A stretch of 16,238 nucleotides of DNA from Rhodospirillales bacterium (GCA_028282185.1 JANQIJ010000061.1:1-16238), one strand, 5' to 3'; positions 1 to 6,939 are shown, numbered from the stretch's first letter. Translations and numbers: made by a program. The notes: generated by a model from the sequence alone, not told the origin.

Positions 1-675
1 ATCACCAAGGACGACACCACCGTCGTCGACGGCGCCGGCAAGAAGAAGGACATCGAAGCCCGTTGCGGTCAGATCCGCGCCCAGATCGAGGAAACGTCCT
101 CCGACTATGATCGCGAAAAGCTGCAAGAGCGGCTGGCCAAATTGGCCGGCGGCGTGGCCGTGATCAACGTTGGCGGCGCCACCGAGGTCGAGGTCAAGGA
201 AAAGCGTGACCGGGTCGACGACGCCCTGCACGCAACCCGCGCCGCGGTCGAGGAAGGCGTTGTCGCCGGCGGCGGCTCGGCCCTGCTCTATGCGACCAAC
301 GCGCTGAAGAAAGTGACGCCGGAAAACGACGATCAGAAGGTCGGCATCGAAATCGTTCGTCGCGCCCTTCAGGCCCCGGTCCGTCAGATCGCCGAAAACG
401 CCGGCTTCGACGGCGCGGTGGTCGCCGGCAAGCTTCTCGAAGGCAAGGCCAAGACCCAGGGCTTCAACGCCCAGTCCGGCCAATACGTCGACATGCTGAA
501 GGCCGGTATCATCGACCCGACCAAGGTCGTGCGCACGGCGCTGCAGGACGCGGCCTCGGTCGCTGGTCTGTTGATCACCACGGAAGCCATGGTCGCCGAA
601 AAGCCCGAGAAGAAAGAACCGATGCCGGGTGGCGCCGGTGGCGGCATGCCCGACATGGGCGGCATGGGCTTCTAG
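1..675 (+). CDS. groEL: 60-kDa chaperonin GroEL, C-terminal part
   Basis: This is the last 224 residues of the ATP-driven folding chaperonin, which forms the 14-mer double ring in the cytoplasm; the 5' end lies outside the window. The frame is open from base 1 and reads as the back of the apical domain, intermediate domain and C-terminal equatorial domain. Family hallmarks are visible: the KLQERLAKLAGGVAVI stretch, VEEGVVAGGGSALL, the NAGFDG region and the flexible tail with repeated Gly and Met ending in GGMGF. The gene ends at TAG 673-675, and a strong hairpin terminator follows directly, so it is the last gene of its transcript, presumably groES-groEL. Nothing in the visible part is truncated or frameshifted. 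The identification is essentially certain; whether this is the only groEL copy in the genome cannot be told. Confidence 0.98.
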   Translation: MTKDDTTVVDGAGKKKDIEARCGQIRAQIEETSSDYDREKLQERLAKLAGGVAVINVGGATEVEVKEKRDRVDDALHATRAAVEEGVVAGGGSALLYATNALKKVTPENDDQKVGIEIVRRALQAPVRQIAENAGFDGAVVAGKLLEGKAKTQGFNAQSGQYVDMLKAGIIDPTKVVRTALQDAASVAGLLITTEAMVAEKPEKKEPMPGGAGGGMPDMGGMGF

Positions 676-700
676 TCCATCTCAAGTATCGACGAAACGA

Positions 701-728
701 GGGCCGCATCTTCGGATGCGGCCCTTTT
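701..728 (+). terminator. Rho-independent terminator of groEL
   Basis: A perfect 10-bp stem (701-710 paired with 715-724) closes a UUCG tetraloop at 711-714 and is followed by TTTT. It starts 25 bases after the groEL stop codon. The C(UUCG)G loop is an especially stable type, so this is a convincing intrinsic terminator. Confidence 0.93.
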
Positions 729-854
729 CGTTGATCCCGATCAATGCCTGCCGGGTCGGGAAAGGCTATTAGCGGGACCGCTTGTTTGCTAGCTTCGCTC
801 AGCGACCCTGCCATGTTCCAACCGCGTGTGACCGTACCGATCAGCGAAACCGAG

Positions 855-2441
855 ATGTCCGCCGAGACCGCCATCCGCCGGTACCTGAAAGACGGCGACC
901 TCAAACAGGCCGTGGAAACCGCCTTGGGTGCTGTTGCATCGGGCGGCGCCGATGACGCGGTCTTGGCGCTGGGCGGCGAGGCCGCCTATCAGGCCGGGGC
1001 CGACAACGTCGCCTTGGAGTTGTTTTCCCGGCTCGACACCAGGACCCGGCTGGACGCGACGCAACTCGCCATGATGGGCCATGCGGCGGACCGCCTGGGC
1101 GTGTCCGCGGCGGCGTTTTCCGCCTATCGGCGCGCGCTTGATCTCGACGATGGCGACGTCGTCGTGCATTACAATTTGGGCTCGCTCTACCTCCGCCGGC
1201 ATGACTGGAGCCGGGCGATCCAGCACCTTCGCCGTGCCTGCGACCTGGCGCCCGACCTGGTCCAGGCCCGTCTCAACCTGGGTCGCGCCCTTTTGGAGTC
1301 CGAAGATTACGACGCCGGCATCGCCTATTACCGCGATTGCATGGCCGGTTTCCCGGACGAGATCGGGTTCCACGAGGGATTGGCCGAAACCTTCATGCGC
1401 AAGGGCGACCGGGCGGCGGCGGAAAGCGAATTCCGCCGTCTCGCCAAGCGCGACCCGGCCAACGGCGAGGCCTGGGCCGGATTGATCGCGGCGGTGACGA
1501 TGGACGACCGGTTCGACGAGGCCGAGCGCATGGTCGCCGAGGCGCGTTCCGCCGGGGCCGGCTCGCCCGATCTGGATGAGCTGGCGGCTTCGCTGAAACA
1601 GGAAACCGGTGATTACGGCGAAGCCATACGGTTCTATCGGAAGGTGCTGGCGGCGGCGCCCAACCACCGTCGGGCCAGCGTCAACATCATCGAGGCCCTG
1701 TTAGCCGCCGGCCAGGCGGAAGAGGCCTTGGCGTTTTGTGACGAACGCCTGGAAAAAGCGCCGGGAGACGCCAACATGCTGGCCTACAAGGCCTTGGTGT
1801 TGATCGACCTGGGGCGGATCGAGGAGTCGCGCGCATTTCTGCCGCCGGACCTTGTCATGGGCCATCGACCGGTCTGTCCCGAGGGCTTCGCCTCGATGGC
1901 CGATTTCAACAAGGCCATGGCCGATCACATTCTGAACCATCCATCGCTTGAGCCGTCGCCGCCGAACCATGCCACGGTCGACGGCCGGCACACGGGCAGC
2001 CTGGTCTGCGAACCCTGGGGACCGATGCGCCACTTTACCGAGATGATCGCCCAGGGCGCGAAAAGCTATCGCCGCCGCCATGCGGCGTCCAACCATCCGT
2101 TCTTCACCCGCTGGAGTGACGATTATTCGCTGACCGTTTGGGCCGTGGTGATGAACCAGGGCGGCCATCAGATGCCGCATATCCATCCCTCGGGGTATCT
2201 GAGCGGCGTTTATTATCCGCTGTTGCCCGACGAGGTGCGCGACCCCGGCGATATCCAGGGCTTCATCGAATTCTTCAGCGCCCCCGGACAGTTCAACCTG
2301 CGCCATCCGGAGCCGATCGAGATCTTCCCGCCGCAGGAAGGCGTCATGTTTCTGTTCCCTTCTGCCTATTTCCACCGCACCATCCCGTTCACCGGCGGCG
2401 GCACGCGGATCAGCGTCGCCTTCGACTTGGTGCCGCTCTAG
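855..2441 (+). CDS. TPR protein with C-terminal putative 2OG-Fe(II) oxygenase domain
   Basis: Protein of 528 residues from ATG 855. Residues of roughly 65-330 are tandem tetratricopeptide repeats, seen as NLGSLYLRRHDWSRAI, LNLGRALLESEDYDAGI and similar units, a superhelical protein-binding scaffold. Residues of about 370-528 resemble the putative 2OG-Fe(II) oxygenase family typically found behind TPRs (PF13759 type): HIHPSGYLSGVYYP at 442-455 and FPSAYFHRT around 507. H442 or H444 and H507 are the likely metal ligands. The usual HxD aspartate is not evident. There is no signal peptide, so it is probably cytoplasmic; the substrate is unknown, possibly a protein side chain. In-frame ATGs at 744 and 813 also exist, but 744 lies only 16 bases past the groEL terminator and its extra residues look non-native. 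None of the three has a strong ribosome-binding site. The gene appears monocistronic. Confidence 0.85.
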   Translation: MSAETAIRRYLKDGDLKQAVETALGAVASGGADDAVLALGGEAAYQAGADNVALELFSRLDTRTRLDATQLAMMGHAADRLGVSAAAFSAYRRALDLDDGDVVVHYNLGSLYLRRHDWSRAIQHLRRACDLAPDLVQARLNLGRALLESEDYDAGIAYYRDCMAGFPDEIGFHEGLAETFMRKGDRAAAESEFRRLAKRDPANGEAWAGLIAAVTMDDRFDEAERMVAEARSAGAGSPDLDELAASLKQETGDYGEAIRFYRKVLAAAPNHRRASVNIIEALLAAGQAEEALAFCDERLEKAPGDANMLAYKALVLIDLGRIEESRAFLPPDLVMGHRPVCPEGFASMADFNKAMADHILNHPSLEPSPPNHATVDGRHTGSLVCEPWGPMRHFTEMIAQGAKSYRRRHAASNHPFFTRWSDDYSLTVWAVVMNQGGHQMPHIHPSGYLSGVYYPLLPDEVRDPGDIQGFIEFFSAPGQFNLRHPEPIEIFPPQEGVMFLFPSAYFHRTIPFTGGGTRISVAFDLVPL

Positions 2442-2450
2442 GACTGTCGC

Positions 2451-2612
2451 TTGCCGACGCCGCGGTTCGTGCTGGTCCATGGCGCCTCCCACGGTGCCTG
2501 GTGCTGGGCGCGGTTGATCCCGTTGCTGGAAGCGGCGGGCGCCCTGGTCACGGCGCCTCAGGTATTGGCGTCGGTTCTGTTGGACGGGGAGAACGGCGGT
2601 GGCGGTCCTTAA
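2451..2612 (+). pseudogene. Alpha/beta hydrolase N-terminal stub
   Basis: Starting from TTG 2451, the frame reads PTPRFVLVHGASHGAWCWAR, then LIPLLEAAGALVTAP. This is the beta-strand plus HG(A/S)xHGxWCW oxyanion-hole region of esterase/hydroxynitrile-lyase-like alpha/beta hydrolases. Similarity stops abruptly after about 37 residues, where the family would continue with a D(L/M)xGxG segment, and a TAA follows at 2610-2612. The nucleophile elbow, acid and histidine are all missing, and I see no continuation in other frames before 2751. It lies only 9 bases after the TPR gene stop, in the same frame, so the ancestral gene was probably cotranscribed with it. I read it as the remnant of a deletion, not as a functional small protein. 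Confidence 0.7.
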
Positions 2613-2633
2613 GGTGCGGCGACACAGGGGAGG

Positions 2634-2671
2634 AAGGCGGCGGACCTTGAGGAGCGGGGGCCCGCCGCCTT
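2634..2671. repeat. 10-bp inverted repeat between convergent genes
   Basis: AAGGCGGCGG at 2634-2643 is matched by CCGCCGCCTT at 2662-2671 with an 18-base loop that itself contains a GGGGGCCC-type dyad. It lies between the hydrolase stub and the convergent ANTAR gene. Neither side has a T-run, so it may be a bidirectional, factor-assisted transcription end, or have no role. The rest of 2613-2751 shows nothing recognisable. Confidence 0.45.
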
Positions 2672-2751
2672 CGCGTCAAGTCAACGCAGGGAGGGGATGC
2701 GGACTTGAGGCAGGAACGGTCGCGCCGGATGCGGGGTCAGAAAGAGGCGGT

Positions 2752-3345
2752 TCATTCGCTCATCACCAGGTCGGCCGTGTCGATGATCTGTTCGGCGACC
2801 GCCCGCATGGGCAACGACCGGCGCATCGCCATCTTTCGTATCTCATGATAGGCGGTGTCCTCGGGCAGGCCCTTGATCTTCATGACCACGCCCTTGGCCC
2901 GTTCAATCACGATTCGGTCGGCCAGCTTGGCTTCTTTTTCGCGAAGTTGAACGCGCAGCTCTTGGGACGCCAGGAATTGTGCCCGGGCCCATTCGGCGGC
3001 CGCGGCGAACCGCTTGAGTGCCGTCGGCGGCAGGCAGGCATTGACCCCGGCACCTGCCGCCTTGGACAACACTTGCGGCCGGTCGTCGTCGGTCACCATC
3101 AAGACCGGGAGTTCGGCGCTCAAGCCGGACAGCTCGACAAAGGGAAAGACCTCAAGGTCCGTGACCTGGACAACCAAGAGGTCCGGCGCGACATCGCGCG
3201 CCTGCTTGGCGAACCCCGCTTCCGGGCCGCAGGTCAGGACCAGCTCCGGGGGGGCGAGGGGGTTGTCTTTGGCGCTGGCGATGCTGTTGGCGGTGTCAAA
3301 TCTGTCGCCGGGGTCGAGGGTATCACTGACCAACATTACACGCAT
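2752..3345 (-). CDS. ANTAR-domain RNA-binding response regulator (NasT/AmiR-like)
   Basis: Protein of 197 residues, a normal length for the NasT family. The N-terminal 120 residues form a receiver-like domain beginning MRVMLVSDTLD; a helical linker follows, and the C-terminal 60 residues are an ANTAR domain with RIVIERAKGVVMKIKGLPED and the A-Y-EIRKMAM-R helix. ANTAR proteins bind paired hexaloop hairpins in nascent RNA and prevent termination, classically in nitrate/nitrite assimilation or amide use. The receiver is degenerate: the phospho-acceptor position after PDLLVV is Gln, and the beta-5 lysine is replaced by Pro. The start at 3345 is chosen because GTGGAG lies five bases before it and because a sigma-54-like promoter lies at 3425-3439, inside the longer reading frame that begins at 3444. 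No nitrate genes or sensor partner are adjacent, so its targets are unknown. Confidence 0.88.
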   Translation of the reverse strand: MRVMLVSDTLDPGDRFDTANSIASAKDNPLAPPELVLTCGPEAGFAKQARDVAPDLLVVQVTDLEVFPFVELSGLSAELPVLMVTDDDRPQVLSKAAGAGVNACLPPTALKRFAAAAEWARAQFLASQELRVQLREKEAKLADRIVIERAKGVVMKIKGLPEDTAYHEIRKMAMRRSLPMRAVAEQIIDTADLVMSE

Positions 3346-3424
3346 CGGGACTCCACTTTTTCCTGTTATTGGCCATTTAGCGGCGTAAAAATTCACTTTT
3401 TCAGCGAGGTTTAAGAGAAACTGC

Positions 3425-3439
3425 GCAAGTCTCATGCCA
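3425..3439 (-). promoter_or_regulatory. Sigma-54 -24/-12 promoter for the ANTAR gene
   Basis: Read on the minus strand, the site is TGGCATGAGACTTGC: the invariant GG and GC are separated by exactly 10 bases and the flanking TGGCA/TTGC match the consensus TGGCAC-N5-TTGC closely. It predicts a transcript start near 3413 and a leader of about 68 bases before ATG 3345. It fits a nitrogen-type regulator and is supported by the IHF-like and upstream dyad sites. Confidence 0.65.
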
Positions 3440-3467
3440 ATCATAAGAACAAAATAAAAATATTTTA

Positions 3468-3480
3468 AATCAATATATTA
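3468..3480 (+). promoter_or_regulatory. IHF consensus site
   Basis: AATCAATATATTA fits the IHF consensus WATCAANNNNTTR at every specified position. It lies about 30-40 bases upstream of the -24 element, between promoter and candidate enhancer, the usual place for IHF to bend DNA at sigma-54 promoters. AT-rich surroundings raise the chance-match probability somewhat. Confidence 0.55.
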
Positions 3481-3524
3481 TGAATCACTTTCTGGAAATT
3501 CCGTGTCCCTTTCTCGATAAATTA

Positions 3525-3539
3525 GCATAAACTATATGC
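3525..3539. promoter_or_regulatory. Candidate enhancer-binding-protein site (dyad)
   Basis: GCATA-N5-TATGC is a perfect short dyad centred near -119 from the predicted sigma-54 transcript start, typical for an upstream activating sequence. On the minus strand, TGCATATAGTTTATGC partly resembles the NtrC layout TGCAC-N7-GTGCA. Which activator binds, if any, cannot be told from the window. Confidence 0.4.
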
Positions 3540-3715
3540 AGAAATTATATATAGGCTAAAAATTAGTCATATCCGTGGGCTGGCTTACGCCGGTGCGCGA
3601 CCGTTGTCAGCCGTCGACGGCACGCTCTAGACTGCGATCCGGGAGAGATGGGGGGTGCCGAAATGCAGTGACGCCGCCAGTGACAGGCACCGCCTGGGCG
3701 GCCGCAGGGGGTGTC

Positions 3716-4105
3716 GTGACGAAACCGCGGTCAAACCGGAAGAAACAAGGAAATCTGGCCCGGCAGATCGGGGTGGCGACCGGCCCCGATCCGTCCCTTG
3801 ATGCCCTGATCGCGGAAACCCTGGCGCCGCCGCCGGAAGGCGATGCGGCCGGCCGGGACCGGTTCGACCGGCCGCGGGCCTATACGGCCTCCGTCGATGA
3901 TTGTCTTAAGCTGATCGCCCAGGTTTTGCCGGCCTGGCATTGGCACATTGGCCATGGACCCGATGGGGTGCTGCCTTATGCGACCCTCAGCCGCGCCCCG
4001 TTTCCCCATCATCGCGGCGAAGCGCGGGCGGAAGCCAGCGCACCTACGGTGCCGCTGGCCTTGCTGCGGGCCGCGATGCAGGCCCTGGCCGAAGAACGGC
4101 AATAG
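3716..4105 (+). CDS. Small protein resembling phage ABA-sandwich family
   Basis: Predicted protein of 129 residues from GTG 3716, which has a GGGGG ribosome-binding tract a few bases upstream; the frame extends further 5' to an ATG at 3575, but that extension looks non-coding. The N-terminus is basic (TKPRSNRKKQGNLARQ). The body carries a pattern seen in phage-type ABA-sandwich proteins: P-AYTASVDDCLKLIAQVLP-WHW, a variable beta segment, then an alanine-rich PLALLRAAMQALAEE helix. These proteins are common in prophages and phage remnants of alphaproteobacteria, but their function is unknown. No other phage gene is nearby. It ends 43 bases before the decayed ligase on the opposite strand. The family assignment is by pattern only and moderately uncertain; that it is a real gene seems likely. 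Confidence 0.55.
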   Translation: MTKPRSNRKKQGNLARQIGVATGPDPSLDALIAETLAPPPEGDAAGRDRFDRPRAYTASVDDCLKLIAQVLPAWHWHIGHGPDGVLPYATLSRAPFPHHRGEARAEASAPTVPLALLRAAMQALAEERQ

Positions 4106-4148
4106 ATCCGGACCGACAGCGCCTTTCGGGTTGGTCCCGGCGCCGCGC

Positions 4149-4822
4149 CATCCGGCCGTCAGGGCGGTGACGCCGAACACCGCGACCTCGGTTACCTCTG
4201 GATGGCGGACCAGGACTTCCTCGATGTCGCGCGGGTAGACATTGACTCCGCCGGAAATGATCATGTCCTTCTTGCGGTCGACCAGATAGAGAAAGTCGTC
4301 GTCGAGATATCCCAGGTCGCTGGAGCGGATCCAGCCATTGACCACCGTTTCCGCCGTCAGGTCCGGGCGCTTGTAATAGCCGGCCATGGCGATCGGCCCG
4401 CTGCCGCAAATCTCGCCGACCTGGCCGGGGGGCAGACCGTTGCCGGCGTTGTCGATGATCCGGACCTTGAAGAACGGCGTCGGACAGCCGACGGAATCGG
4501 GCTTTCGCGTGGCGTCCCTGTGATCCAGGATCGTGACGAAGCCTTCGGTGACGCCGTAAAGCTCGTGAAACCGGCCCGGCAGCACTTGTTCCAATCGGGT
4601 CTTGTGCTCCAGGTGCAGGGGCGCGCCCAGCGATAGGATCATCTTCAGCGCACCGACCCGGTCGGCGGTGAAATTCCGATGGTTCAGCAATCGACCGCGT
4701 CGATGAATTGATCCGCGTCGAAAGCCGGCTGCAGGACAGGTGACGGCCGTATCGCCGAGGATCACCGCCGGATGGTCCGCCCGGTAACGCCCGTGGCGTG
4801 GGATGATGTCGTTCAAGTCCAT
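4149..4822 (-). pseudogene. Decayed acyl-CoA synthetase (AMP-forming ligase)
   Basis: The original start is intact: ATG 4822 with AGGAGG upstream and MDLNDIIPRHGRYRADHPAV, a normal N-terminus for long-chain acyl-CoA ligases. After about 28 residues the homology jumps. A third-frame patch at about 4690-4733 reads PAFDADQFIDAVD and then stops; the first frame resumes at about 4675 with VGALKMILSLGAPL, HELYGVTEG, GYYKRPDLTAE, GWIRSSDLGYLD, DRKKDMIISGGVNVYP and EVAVFGV. The ATP-binding P-loop (A3) region and most of the N-terminal domain are gone. Homology ends near the WGEAP position (Trp at 4149-4151) after an apparent frameshift, so the C-terminal catalytic Lys is lost too. It sits 45 bases downstream of the dehydrogenase and was presumably cotranscribed with it. 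An open frame persists to 3731 by chance but is antisense to the preceding small gene. Confidence 0.85.
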
Positions 4823-4867
4823 GGGGCCGTTCCTCCTGCGTCCCCCAAGACATTTCGACGCCGTCGG

Positions 4868-5767
4868 TCAGCGTGCGTTCACCGGCCAATCGGGACGGAT
4901 CGCGCGGATCAGGCCGGCATGGTCCAGGTCGCCGTCGCCGGCCGCGATCACCCGGTCATAAAGATCGCGGCTCAAGGCCGCCGCCGGCATTTCGATGCCC
5001 AGGACATCGGCCAGTTCGAGGGCCTGGTCCATGTCCTTGCGTTGGATCGGGCAGCGTGCGCCGGGCGTGAAATCGCCGTCGACCATGCGCTGGCCGTGCA
5101 CTTCCAGAACCCGGGAATCAGCGAACCCGCCGACCAGCGCCTGGCGCACCCGTCCCGGATCGACGCCGGCCTTTTCCGCCAGCGACAGGGCCTCGGCGAC
5201 GGCGCCGATGTTGAGCCCGACGATGACCTGGTTGGCGGCCTTGGTGATCTGACCGGCGCCGACGGCGCCGACATGGGTAATCCGATCGCCCAAGACCTCC
5301 AGGGCCGGCCGGGCGCGGGCGAAAGCCGCGTCCGTGCCGCCGGCCATGATCGTCAGGTTGCCCGCCCGGGCGCCCAGCGTGCCGCCGGACACGGGCGCGT
5401 CCACATAGTCGCCGCCGGTGGCCCGGACCTTTGCCGCAAGGGCCTGGGTCACCAGGTATTTCGACGTGCCCATGTCGATCAGCAGCTTGCCCGCCAGCTC
5501 ACCGGCCAAGAGGCCGTCCGCGCCGGCGACGATCCGCTCAAGGGTCGGCGTGTCGGGCAGCATGCAGATCACCACGTCGGATCGGCCGGCGAGATCGCGG
5601 GGCGCCGGCGCCGGGGTCATGCCTTGGGCCGCCAGTTCCTCGACAACGCCCCGCGAGCGGTTGTTGATGATCAGGCGAGCCCCCGCCGCCTGAAGGTTTT
5701 CCGCCATTGGCCGGCCCATAAGCCCCAGGCCGATCACCCCGATGGTCATTCCCGTAAGGTCGGTCAT
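4868..5767 (-). CDS. 3-hydroxyisobutyrate dehydrogenase-type NAD(P)-dependent reductase
   Basis: Protein of 299 residues, the usual length for the beta-hydroxyacid dehydrogenase family (MmsB/GarR/GLYR), which interconverts 3-hydroxyacids and their semialdehydes. The Rossmann loop GLGLMGRPMAEN is at 13-24; NRS after beta-2 (36-38) suggests NADP(H) preference. DAPVSGG is at 123-129 (substrate binding) and ITKAANQ at 174-180 contains catalytic K176 and N179. The usual D-x-S-T motif reads DMGT at 98-101, a minor deviation. The start at 5767 is preferred over the upstream extension to 5905 because the family begins just before TIGVIGLG and an AGGAGGAGAG tract lies upstream. It is the first gene of a minus-strand pair whose second member, an acyl-CoA ligase, has decayed. 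Exact substrate unknown. Confidence 0.88.
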   Translation of the reverse strand: MTDLTGMTIGVIGLGLMGRPMAENLQAAGARLIINNRSRGVVEELAAQGMTPAPAPRDLAGRSDVVICMLPDTPTLERIVAGADGLLAGELAGKLLIDMGTSKYLVTQALAAKVRATGGDYVDAPVSGGTLGARAGNLTIMAGGTDAAFARARPALEVLGDRITHVGAVGAGQITKAANQVIVGLNIGAVAEALSLAEKAGVDPGRVRQALVGGFADSRVLEVHGQRMVDGDFTPGARCPIQRKDMDQALELADVLGIEMPAAALSRDLYDRVIAAGDGDLDHAGLIRAIRPDWPVNAR

Positions 5768-5882
5768 CCCGCGTGTTCTCTCCTCCTGCCCGGTCGTCGA
5801 GCGGGGGCAAGGACCCTGGCCGCGCCGGCAATGGTGTTTGTCCCAAGGGCCCCCTATACAGAACCCTGGGCATCCGTTATCG

Positions 5883-5899
5883 GGGGGCTTTGCGCCCCC
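5883..5899. repeat. GC hairpin in the divergent intergenic region
   Basis: GGGGGC (5883-5888) pairs with GCCCCC (5894-5899) over a five-base TTTGC loop. It lies 50 bases before the AEC permease start, within the 182-base gap shared with the divergent dehydrogenase. No T-run follows on either strand, so it is not a clear terminator; it might affect leader folding. I found no convincing promoter hexamers in this gap. Confidence 0.35.
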
Positions 5900-5949
5900 G
5901 GTCAAGAGCCCGTTCGATTGCCCCTTGCCGCCCGATCCGGAGACCCGCC

Positions 5950-6906
5950 ATGGAGCCCATCCTCAACGTCGTCCTGCCGGTCTTCGCGATCATCCTGTCC
6001 GGCTACCTGGCCGGGCGCACGGGCGTCATGGGCCCGGCATCGACGGATGCCTTGAACAGGTTCGTCTACTACGTCGCCCTGCCGGTCCTGTTGGGCCATT
6101 CCATGGCGCGGGTCGACGCGGCGACCCTGTTCGATTGGCCGTTCATTGCGGCCTATCTGGGCTCTTGCGCCATCGTCTTCGGCATCGGCTTCGCGTTTTC
6201 CAGGCTGTTGCTGGGCAACGACCTGGCGCAATCGTCGCTGTTCGCCATGGTCTCGATCTTCGCCAACACGGGCTACATGGGGATTCCCCTGGCGATCGTC
6301 GCCTTCGGACCCGAGGCGGCGCTTCCGGCGGCGATCGCCACCGTTTTCCAAACGCTGGTGTTCATGGCCCTGACCGAGGTTCTGGTGATTGCCGGTAAGA
6401 ACAGGGGCGGCGGCGATTCCGGGCGGGTCTTGCTGGCCTCCCTTCGGGGGTTGACGAAAAGTCCGCTGTTCATCGGCTGCGCCGCCGGCATGGCCTGGTC
6501 GCTGGGCGGCTTGACCCTGCCCAAGCCGGTCGATACCTATGCCACGGTCCTGGGCGCCGCGGCGGGGCCGGGGGCCTTGTTCGCGCTGGGCCTGTTCCTG
6601 GTCGGCAAACCCGTGTCCGAGGGCTTGGGCGAAGTTTCGGCCATGGTCGCGCTCAAGCTGATCGCCCATCCCTTGGTGGCTTGGGTGCTGGGCGTTTATG
6701 TCTTCGAGGTGCGCGCGGATTGGCTGATCCCGCTGGTCCTGATGGCGGCCCTGCCCACCGGGGCGAGTTGCTTCGTTCTGGCCCAACAGCAGATGGTCTA
6801 TATCCGCCGCACCTCATCGGCGACGCTGATCTCGACCGTCCTGGCCGTGGTCACCGTCGCCGCGTTCTTCGCCCTGCCCCAGGTGTCGGGCGCGCTGACG
6901 CCGTAA
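5950..6906 (+). CDS. AEC-family (auxin efflux carrier) permease
   Basis: Integral inner-membrane protein of 318 residues, standard size for bacterial AEC transporters, which move small carboxylates such as malonate or malate. It begins PILNVVLPVFAIILSGYLAGR, the typical first helix. RFVYYVALPVLLGHSMA is the conserved helix-2 region; FANTGYMGIPLAI carries the hallmark N-x-G-x-x-G-x-P; and a second repeat ends in LVLMAALPTGASCFVLAQQ with a final hydrophobic helix. About ten membrane segments are apparent. ATG 5950 is chosen for GGAG eight bases upstream and because the family starts here; the frame extends to 5773 with no hydrophobic content. It diverges from the reductase gene and converges with the methyltransferase. 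Substrate not predictable. Confidence 0.9.
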   Translation: MEPILNVVLPVFAIILSGYLAGRTGVMGPASTDALNRFVYYVALPVLLGHSMARVDAATLFDWPFIAAYLGSCAIVFGIGFAFSRLLLGNDLAQSSLFAMVSIFANTGYMGIPLAIVAFGPEAALPAAIATVFQTLVFMALTEVLVIAGKNRGGGDSGRVLLASLRGLTKSPLFIGCAAGMAWSLGGLTLPKPVDTYATVLGAAAGPGALFALGLFLVGKPVSEGLGEVSAMVALKLIAHPLVAWVLGVYVFEVRADWLIPLVLMAALPTGASCFVLAQQQMVYIRRTSSATLISTVLAVVTVAAFFALPQVSGALTP

Positions 6907-6939
6907 TCGCGCGAGGCGCTCCGGCCGTCAGCCGGTGGA

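Larger units (their letters stand above)
3440..3570. other. AT-rich regulatory island
   Basis: This stretch is conspicuously AT-rich in an otherwise GC-rich window, with runs such as AAAATAAAAATATTTTAAAT and ATTATATATA. Besides the IHF site and distal dyad it contains the palindrome GGAAATTCC at 3494-3502. The whole gene-free gap is 3346-3715. Its remainder, 3571-3715, returns to high GC and holds only a palindrome CCGTCGACGG at 3611-3620, flanked by weak promoter-like hexamers (TTGTCA at 3604 and TCTAGA about 16 bases later) that might serve the next plus-strand gene. Confidence 0.6.

Noticed and set aside
744..854. The upstream start at 744 for the TPR protein
   Set aside because: It lies 16 bases past the groEL terminator with no room for a promoter, has no ribosome-binding site, and the extra residues look non-coding. 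The intermediate ATG at 813 cannot be fully excluded.
3346..3444. Extended N-terminus of the ANTAR regulator from 3444
   Set aside because: It would place the sigma-54 element inside the gene, and the receiver domain starts at MRVMLVSD with its own ribosome-binding site.
3731..4822. The continuous minus-strand frame through the ligase remnant as a functional 363-residue protein
   Set aside because: Homology ends at about 4149; the rest is antisense to the small plus-strand gene, and essential ATP-binding and C-terminal motifs are missing.
4772..6055. A 427-codon plus-strand open frame opposite the reductase gene
   Set aside because: It is antisense to the complete Rossmann reductase and continues into the permease start in another frame; no homology pattern is visible.
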